The position numbers and the translations under genes are program-made. A stretch of DNA of 56,378 nucleotides from positions 1 through 56,378 of the forward strand of contig RDZP01000004.1 in assembly GCA_004294005.1 (NCBI GenBank). The letters are read 5' to 3'. This DNA is from Cytophagia bacterium (GTDB taxonomy: Bacteria > Bacteroidota > Bacteroidia > Cytophagales > Microscillaceae). Below the pieces are notes generated by a model. That model was not told where the DNA came from, ran no database searches, and saw only the letters and a program-made list of their open reading frames with translations. Within the stretch, counting starts at the first letter, position 1, and every line of letters starts with the position of its first letter. Below, piece by piece: positions 51,087 through 56,378 of the stretch.

Positions 51087-54000
51087 ATGTCAAAAGAATA
51101 TAATCCTAAAGAAATAGAGAGCAAGTGGCAACAATATTGGCAGGAAAATAACATCTATCAAGTTGAAAATCAATCAGATAAATCTAAATATTATGTATTA
51201 GATATGTTTCCCTATCCATCAGGTGCAGGTTTGCACGTAGGGCATCCTTTGGGATATATTGCTACTGATATTTTTTCTCGTTATAAAAAAATGCAAGGTT
51301 TTAATGTTTTGCATCCAATGGGTTTTGATTCTTTTGGGCTTCCTGCCGAACAATATGCCATCGAAACAGGACAACACCCTGCCATTACCACAGAAAATAA
51401 TATCAAAACTTTTAAAAACCAATTATCAAAAATAGGTTTTAATTACGATAAAAATACAGAAATTCAAACTTCGAGTGCTACTTATTATCGTTGGACACAG
51501 TGGATTTTTGGACAATTATTCAATGCTTATTTTGACAAAAAAACACAAAAGGCTGAAGATATTGATACATTGATTGACGCATTCGAAAAAAATGGTAATC
51601 AAAATATTGATGCGGCTTGTGATGAAAATACCCCTATTTTTTCTGCGTCTGATTGGAAAAATAAATCTGAAACCGAACAACAAGAAATCTTATTGTATTA
51701 TCGCTTGGCTTTTATTGCGGAAGCAACTGTCAATTGGTGTCCTGCCTTAGGAATGGTTTTGGCAAATGATGAGGTAAAAGATGGGCTTTCTGAACGTGGT
51801 GGACATCCTGTGGAACGCAAAAAAATGAAACAATGGATGATGAGAATTACCGCATATGCAGATAGATTGTTGGATAATTTAGAGAACTTGGATTGGTCAG
51901 ATGCAGTCAAAGAAATGCAAAGAAATTGGATTGGAAAATCTATAGGTTGTGAGATTGATTTTAACCTCACCCCCTTGCCCCCTGTCCACTTGGAGAGGGG
52001 GAATATTCAGACTTCAAATCAGTCTGTTTATTATCCAAATCTATTTACAACAGAGCCTGAAAAATGGAAATATTTGAAAGAATTAGCACGAAACCACCGC
52101 AAAAACTCAACAGAAGCAGAAAATATTTTGTGGCAAGAGTTAAGAAATCAAAAATTAGGTTTTAAAATTAGAAGGCAACACGCTATTGAAGATTTTATTG
52201 TCGATTTTGTTTCTTTGGAAAAAAAATTGGTCATCGAAGTAGATGGCGAATATCATAATGAAAAAGAACAAAAAGAATATGATAATTTTAGAACTTGGAC
52301 ATTACAAAATACAAGTTTTAATGAAATTCGTTTTACAAACGATGAAGTTTTAAATGATTTGAACAATGTATTAGAAAAAATTAAAAATAGATTAAAAAAT
52401 AATAACAGCGAAATAACAATCCCCTCTCCAAATGGAGAGGGGGCAGGGGGTAAGGTTCAAAAACTGACCGCCTTTACTACCCGCATCGACACTATTTTTG
52501 GCGTTTCTTATCTTGTGCTTGCTCCCGAACACGAAGTTATCTCGTCATTGACCACTACAGAACAAAAAAATGAAGTAGAAAAATATGTAACTTGGGCAAA
52601 AAATAGGTCAGAATTAGAAAGACAATCAGAAGTAAAAAATGTTTCAGGTGTATTTACAGGAAGTTATGCTATCAACCCTTTTAATCAAGAAAAGATACCT
52701 ATTTGGATAGCTGATTATGTGTTAGCAGGTTATGGAACAGGCGTTGTAATGGGCGTTCCGAGTTCAGATGAAAGAGATTTTAGATTTGCAAAACATTTTA
52801 ATTTACCGATTCGATTGGTGATTGAAGGAACAGAAAATATGGAAAATCCAACCGAAAAAAAATATGGAAAGATGATAAATTCCGAATTTTTGAATGGATT
52901 AGATACAAAAGAGGCAATTCAAAAAGCAATTCAATTTGTTGAAAATCAAGAAATTGGACAATCAAAAGTGAATTTTCGCTTGCGTGATGCGGCGTTTAGT
53001 CGTCAAAGATATTGGGGCGAACCTATGCCTATTTATTATAAAAATGGAATGCCTTATTTGGTCGATGAAAGCGATTTGCCTTTGCAATTACCTGAAATTA
53101 CAGAGTACAAACCTACTGCTGACGGCGAACCGCCTTTGGCAAGAGCAAAAAATTGGACATACAAAGGTTATCCACTCGAAACAACCACAATGCCGGGTTG
53201 GGCAGGTTCATCTTGGTATTTTTTGCGATATATGGATAGCCAAAATCAAAATACTTTTGCCTCAAAACAAGCCACAGATTATTGGAATCAAGTTGATTTA
53301 TATGTGGGAGGTACAGAACACGCGGTTGGTCATTTGTTATATTCACGTTTTTGGACAAATTTTTTGGCGGATAGAGGTTTTATTTCTTTCCAAGAGCCAT
53401 TCAAAAAAATGATAAATCAAGGAATGATACAAGGACAATCTGCTTTGATGTATCGTTTAAAAAATCAAAATACTTTTATTTCTTGGAATTTAAGAACAAA
53501 TTATAAAGAAGAAGAATTACAAGAGTTGCATGTTGATGTCAATATTGTTGAAAATAATATTTTGAACATTGAATTATTCAAAAAATGGCGAAGTGAAAAC
53601 GAAAATGCTACTTTTTTGTTAGAAGATGATAAATTTATGTGCGGTTCACAAGTCGAAAAAATGTCAAAACGCTGGTACAATGTAGTCAATCCTGATGATG
53701 TGATTGAAAAATACAGTGCGGATACTTTGCGTTTATACGAAATGTTTTTAGGTCCTTTGGAGCAATACAAACCTTGGAGTATGCAAGGCATTGATGGTTG
53801 TCATAAATTTTTGAAGCGTTTATGGCGTTTGTTTTATGATAATGAAGGGAATTTACAAATTTCAAACGAAGAGCCTACACCTGCGGAATTGAAAGCATTG
53901 CACAAATGTATCAAAGGCGTGAGAGAAGATTTAGACCGCTATTCATTCAATACGCCTGTAAGTAAATTTATGATTTTGGCAACTGAATTGATAGAATTAA

Positions 54001-54344
54001 AATGCTATAAAAAATCAATTTTAGAAAAGTTTTTGGGTGTGTTAGTGCCTTATACGCCACACATTTGCGAAGAACTTTGGCAAAACGCATTAGGTTATCA
54101 ATCAAGCATTTATCATACAGAATTTCCAACTTTTGAAGAAAAATATTTGACTGAAAGCGAGTACAGTTATCCAATTCAAATCAATGGAAAAATGAGAGGA
54201 AATGTTACATTCTCACTCGATTTATCAAAAGAAGAAATTGAAAAAATGGTCGTTGAAAACGAACTCGTACAAAAATATTTAGAAGGCAATGTTCCTAAAA
54301 AAGTAATTGTTGTTCCTAAGAAAATTATTAATGTAGTCGTCTAA
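51087..54344 (+). CDS. leuS: Leucyl-tRNA synthetase with an inserted DUF559 nuclease domain
   Basis: 1085 aa; the Bacteroidota enzyme is about 920, and the surplus is exactly the 165-residue insert. Catalytic HIGH-type motif is HVGH (50-53) in PYPSGAGLHVGHPLGY, and KMSKR is at 858-862; WIGKSIGCEIDF (to 292) and LTAFTTRIDTIFGVSYLV (after 457) are the two sides of the start of the CP1 editing domain, where a variable loop is normal. Between them, residues 293-457 are foreign: NLTPLPPVHLERG, a linker, a DUF559 domain, and SPNGEGAGGK. All LeuRS blocks on either side are intact and the frame is kept, so the enzyme is probably still functional with the domain attached. Editing could be affected. 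No intein splice residues are seen. Confidence 0.93.
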   Translation: MSKEYNPKEIESKWQQYWQENNIYQVENQSDKSKYYVLDMFPYPSGAGLHVGHPLGYIATDIFSRYKKMQGFNVLHPMGFDSFGLPAEQYAIETGQHPAITTENNIKTFKNQLSKIGFNYDKNTEIQTSSATYYRWTQWIFGQLFNAYFDKKTQKAEDIDTLIDAFEKNGNQNIDAACDENTPIFSASDWKNKSETEQQEILLYYRLAFIAEATVNWCPALGMVLANDEVKDGLSERGGHPVERKKMKQWMMRITAYADRLLDNLENLDWSDAVKEMQRNWIGKSIGCEIDFNLTPLPPVHLERGNIQTSNQSVYYPNLFTTEPEKWKYLKELARNHRKNSTEAENILWQELRNQKLGFKIRRQHAIEDFIVDFVSLEKKLVIEVDGEYHNEKEQKEYDNFRTWTLQNTSFNEIRFTNDEVLNDLNNVLEKIKNRLKNNNSEITIPSPNGEGAGGKVQKLTAFTTRIDTIFGVSYLVLAPEHEVISSLTTTEQKNEVEKYVTWAKNRSELERQSEVKNVSGVFTGSYAINPFNQEKIPIWIADYVLAGYGTGVVMGVPSSDERDFRFAKHFNLPIRLVIEGTENMENPTEKKYGKMINSEFLNGLDTKEAIQKAIQFVENQEIGQSKVNFRLRDAAFSRQRYWGEPMPIYYKNGMPYLVDESDLPLQLPEITEYKPTADGEPPLARAKNWTYKGYPLETTTMPGWAGSSWYFLRYMDSQNQNTFASKQATDYWNQVDLYVGGTEHAVGHLLYSRFWTNFLADRGFISFQEPFKKMINQGMIQGQSALMYRLKNQNTFISWNLRTNYKEEELQELHVDVNIVENNILNIELFKKWRSENENATFLLEDDKFMCGSQVEKMSKRWYNVVNPDDVIEKYSADTLRLYEMFLGPLEQYKPWSMQGIDGCHKFLKRLWRLFYDNEGNLQISNEEPTPAELKALHKCIKGVREDLDRYSFNTPVSKFMILATELIELKCYKKSILEKFLGVLVPYTPHICEELWQNALGYQSSIYHTEFPTFEEKYLTESEYSYPIQINGKMRGNVTFSLDLSKEEIEKMVVENELVQKYLEGNVPKKVIVVPKKIINVVV
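51963..52000 (+). repeat. Left terminal inverted repeat of DUF559 element
   Basis: aacctcacccccttgccccc followed by a palindrome-like tail to gagagggg. Read in frame it gives NLTPLPPVHLERG. Inverted relative to the right end. Confidence 0.85.
52421..52457 (-). repeat. Right terminal inverted repeat of DUF559 element
   Basis: cccctctccaaatggagagg, then gggcagggggtaaggtt; its reverse complement matches the left end with three substitutions and one indel. Read in frame it gives PSPNGEGAGGKV. Confidence 0.85.
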
Positions 54345-54776
54345 AAAATAAAGCAATTTTGGGCGATTACGGGCTATCGTGCAAAGCACAGAGCCAAAAA
54401 AGAGAGAAAAAAACTTCGGAAACCTTGTTTTTTCTCTCTTTTTGTCTCTGCAAGTGTGCTTCTATCCCTATCGCGAGATGTAAACTTTTTTAGTACTTCT
54501 AAAACAACCTGTTTTACAATCGGATTTATTTAATTGCTTAGTATAGTACTTATTTTAACAACAAATAATACAATTATACTGAATTTTGATTGATGAAAAG
54601 AAAAAATCATTTTTATCCATGTGTCAAATTATGAAAAAAGCGGTATTTAAAATATCAACTAAACAAGTTCTATGTTAAAAATATATTTTTTACTATGATA
54701 AAGTTTATTTCTGCAATTTTATCCACCTAAAAACGTTTTACGTTAGTATTTCTTTTTTATAAATTCTAAATATTAT
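54345..54776. other. Intergenic region after leuS
   Basis: 432 bp. The first 110 bp are the hairpin repeat copy 2. From 54455 to 54776 I see AT-rich sequence only, without a convincing promoter for the partial gene at 54777. Confidence 0.4.
54355..54454. repeat. Dispersed hairpin repeat, copy 2
   Basis: Inverted copy of the repeat at 1-98 (about 85% identical by eye). It starts 10 bp after the leuS stop. The stem gccaaaaaagagagaaaaaa / ttttttctctctttttgtct can act as a transcription terminator for leuS; the loop differs between copies. Confidence 0.75.
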
Positions 54777-56378
54777 ATGAACACACAAAGGTTTTTTATC
54801 TTATTTGCTTTTTGTTTATTGTTTTTAATAGTAAAAACAAGCGTTATAAATGCTCAACAAATTAGCAACATATTTGGAGATTTATCTTCTTTAAAGTTTT
54901 CAAATACAACTGGAGATGCAGGAATATTAGATATGGATGAGGATAAACAAGGAAATATTTATGTAGTTGGTTTTTTTTCTGAAAGCATACAAGTAGAAAC
55001 CGCAAATTATACTTGCCAAAATCCAAAGAGTACAAAGTATTTTTTCGCAAAGTATGACCAAACAATGAAAAATATTTGGCTTAAAGAATATATCGATAAT
55101 AGCAAAGACAATTATATTGCTGCTGAAAAAATAAAGGTAGATAATAATGGAAATGTATATGTCTTGGGACTAAGCAAAGGGAATGCTCGTTTTGGAAACT
55201 CTCCAAAAGAAACTATCAATACAAGTGGCGATGCTAAAGAATTTTTAGCAAAATATAATACAAATGGCGTAATTGAATGGGTAAAAGGATTTCAGCAAGG
55301 TTTCTATTCAGGTGCGCGTGATATGGCTTTGGACGAAGAAGGCAATGTTTATATCTTGGGTTTTTATGCAAATGTAGCCAAAATAGATGCTCAGGGTAAC
55401 GAAATATTTAGAGTGTATTTTCCGAATGGATTTACACCAGGTAATATTGCTATTGGTAAAAATACCATCGCAATACTAACTAATATTCGCACTTCAGATT
55501 CAGATTCTCGTTATTCTACAAAACAACAAGGAGATTTTACTATTCCCCGAGATGAAGCCAAAAAAGGATATTTTTATAATCTTGATTTGTTGATTACAAC
55601 CCTTGATAAACAAACGGGAGAAATGATTTGGGCAAAATTTGTACGTGGTAAGGACGTTGAATATACTGGAGGAATTGCCATACAAAATAATGATGATATA
55701 GTGCTTTTGGGAGTAGCAGATAACAGTTCAACTTTTGGAGATGGTACTCAAACCAAATTATCTATACCTGAGTCTAATCAAAATCATCGTAATGCACCTT
55801 TTATAATGGGTTTGGATAGTAAAGGAAATATGAAATGGTTTAATACCTTAAAAGTAGAAGATAAAGACGGTGGAAGTTATAGTATTTCTTTACAATTAGA
55901 TAAAAAAACAGGTAATTTTTTTACTACACGAGCACATTGCAACAAAAGTCTTTTTTGGGGAATGTATATTGAAGGATTTGATAAAAATGGAAAAAACATC
56001 AAATATAATACGCTTGGTATCGAAAATAAACAAAATAATGGATTTTGGAAATCAAGTTGTGGTACTGCTAATATATTTGTTCATCTTGGAAAACATACTA
56101 ATAAATCTTATATCTATGGAGAAGGTAGAAGTTTTGATACAAAATCTCTTGACTTTACCAATGTTTTTAATCAAAATAAAGAAGAATATTGGGCAAAAAC
56201 ACGCTTTTTTGTAGCACAATATAAGAAAAATAATAACTCAAACAATAATAACACAGAAGTAGAATCGCCTATTTCAAATACAAATAACAACAATGTCATT
56301 GTCTATACACTTCCTAACTTCGCAGGACGTTCCCAAACTTTGAAAATTGGAAGACACGACTTAGAAAGCCTAACTATT
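54777..56378 (+). CDS. Large secreted protein, 3' end beyond window: propeller-like repeats, beta/gamma-crystallin start
   Basis: At least 534 codons, open to the window end. Signal peptide (MNTQRFFILFAFCLLFLIV... INAQ). Then several repeats of the SBBP/beta-propeller kind used in Bacteroidota: KQGNIYVVGFF, NNGNVYVLGLSKG, EEGNVYILGFYAN, NDDIVLLGVAD, with sensor-like lines such as FLAKYNTNGVIEWVKGF. An Asn-rich linker (about 490-508) leads to VIVYTLPNFAGRSQTLKIG with RHDLESLTI, the shape of a beta/gamma-crystallin motif. It is probably a surface adhesin or matrix protein, perhaps exported by type IX secretion; its C-terminal sorting domain would be outside. Confidence 0.75.
   Translation, partial: MNTQRFFILFAFCLLFLIVKTSVINAQQISNIFGDLSSLKFSNTTGDAGILDMDEDKQGNIYVVGFFSESIQVETANYTCQNPKSTKYFFAKYDQTMKNIWLKEYIDNSKDNYIAAEKIKVDNNGNVYVLGLSKGNARFGNSPKETINTSGDAKEFLAKYNTNGVIEWVKGFQQGFYSGARDMALDEEGNVYILGFYANVAKIDAQGNEIFRVYFPNGFTPGNIAIGKNTIAILTNIRTSDSDSRYSTKQQGDFTIPRDEAKKGYFYNLDLLITTLDKQTGEMIWAKFVRGKDVEYTGGIAIQNNDDIVLLGVADNSSTFGDGTQTKLSIPESNQNHRNAPFIMGLDSKGNMKWFNTLKVEDKDGGSYSISLQLDKKTGNFFTTRAHCNKSLFWGMYIEGFDKNGKNIKYNTLGIENKQNNGFWKSSCGTANIFVHLGKHTNKSYIYGEGRSFDTKSLDFTNVFNQNKEEYWAKTRFFVAQYKKNNNSNNNNTEVESPISNTNNNNVIVYTLPNFAGRSQTLKIGRHDLESLTI

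Larger units (their letters stand above)
51963..52457 (+). mobile_element. In-frame DUF559 nuclease element with terminal inverted repeats
   Basis: 495 bp (165 codons). Ends are GC-rich inverted repeats, 51963-52000 and 52421-52457, identical at about 35 of 38 positions, in a genome of about 30% G+C. Each end also contains its own palindrome (ctctccaaatggagag on the right; a less perfect one on the left). The body encodes a complete DUF559 domain of the Vsr/PD-(D/E)XK group: ARNHRKNSTEAENILWQEL, GFKIRRQHAIEDFIVDF (D369, D373) and LVIEVDGEYH (E384, D386, H390), ending in NEIRFTNDEVLNDL. There is no in-frame start for a free nuclease, so it is made only as part of LeuRS. Confidence 0.85.

Noticed and set aside
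51963-52457. Intein in leuS
   Set aside because: No Cys/Ser/Thr at the first residue of the insert (it starts with Asn), no block-B His motif and no terminal His-Asn plus nucleophile; the domain is DUF559, not a LAGLIDADG or HNH intein core.
52984-53412. 142-codon frame overlapping leuS in another frame
   Set aside because: No domain, no own promoter, inside conserved LeuRS sequence.
1-54454. Composite transposon bounded by the inverted hairpin repeats
   Set aside because: The span holds many housekeeping genes (purD, tilS, leuS, fbaB, pssA) and no transposase; the repeat looks like a dispersed small element.
1-56378. tRNA genes or CRISPR array
   Set aside because: I looked for cloverleaf cores (GGTTCGA-type T-arms) and regularly spaced repeats and found none convincing.

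Overview
The window looks like chromosome of an AT-rich (roughly 30% G+C) member of the Bacteroidota, most likely a Cytophagales-type gliding or marine bacterium. Reasons: many genes have the Bacteroidota promoter pattern (TTG, about 20 nt, then TAnnTTTG) instead of a strong Shine-Dalgarno or a sigma-70 -10 box; the proteome is typical of the group (TonB receptor, LytS/propeller histidine kinase, DUF2723 protein, Cys-poor DksA-like protein, SpoIIE phosphatases with long coiled coils, cry-DASH); and the leucyl-tRNA synthetase is of the Bacteroidota type. I see no tRNA, rRNA or CRISPR array.

Layout. 1-8.9 kb: a dispersed hairpin repeat, a secreted transglutaminase-like protein, a cry-DASH photolyase, a UbiA prenyltransferase and CrtZ carotenoid hydroxylase, then a HinP1I-like restriction endonuclease with an amino-methyltransferase, and a TonB receptor. 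8.9-15.9 kb: a signalling block with two SpoIIE-type PP2C phosphatases, one SiaB-like kinase and two SiaC-like phospho-proteins; this is a partner-switching module with no SiaD diguanylate cyclase next to it. 16-22.2 kb: lipid head-group genes (SAM methyltransferase, btaA, btaB, a PLP aminotransferase, pssA) plus a DksA-like protein. 22.4-29.3 kb: a membrane protein of unknown function, an ECF sigma/anti-sigma pair, a Lys/Glu/Ala repeat lipoprotein with a consensus promoter, fbaB, udk, a Fur-family regulator and an orphan OmpR-type regulator. 29.7-41.4 kb: DUF2723 glycosyltransferase, CPA2 antiporter, then a 4.4-kb block (plasmid-type parB-parA, amino acid permease, metallophore-binding lipoprotein) between two direct copies of a dispersed repeat, and a GT35 glucan phosphorylase-like protein without the PLP lysine. 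41.7-46.4 kb: two small exported proteins and a LytS/LytTR two-component pair whose response regulator is broken by a stop and a frameshift. 46.7-56.4 kb: purD, a Cys-rich/WG-repeat fusion protein, tilS, yidD, leuS, a second copy of the hairpin repeat in opposite orientation, and the start of a large secreted protein that runs off the window.

The most striking object is in leuS. A 495-bp element (165 codons, exactly in frame) with GC-rich terminal inverted repeats and a complete DUF559 PD-(D/E)XK nuclease domain sits inside the CP1 editing domain, while everything around it remains an intact LeuRS. It behaves like a protein-level passenger: a nuclease-bearing mobile element that stays translated inside an essential enzyme, with no splicing motifs. 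Other points worth following are the SiaABC-like module, the betaine-lipid genes, the GT35 protein without its cofactor lysine, and the REase/methyltransferase pairing.
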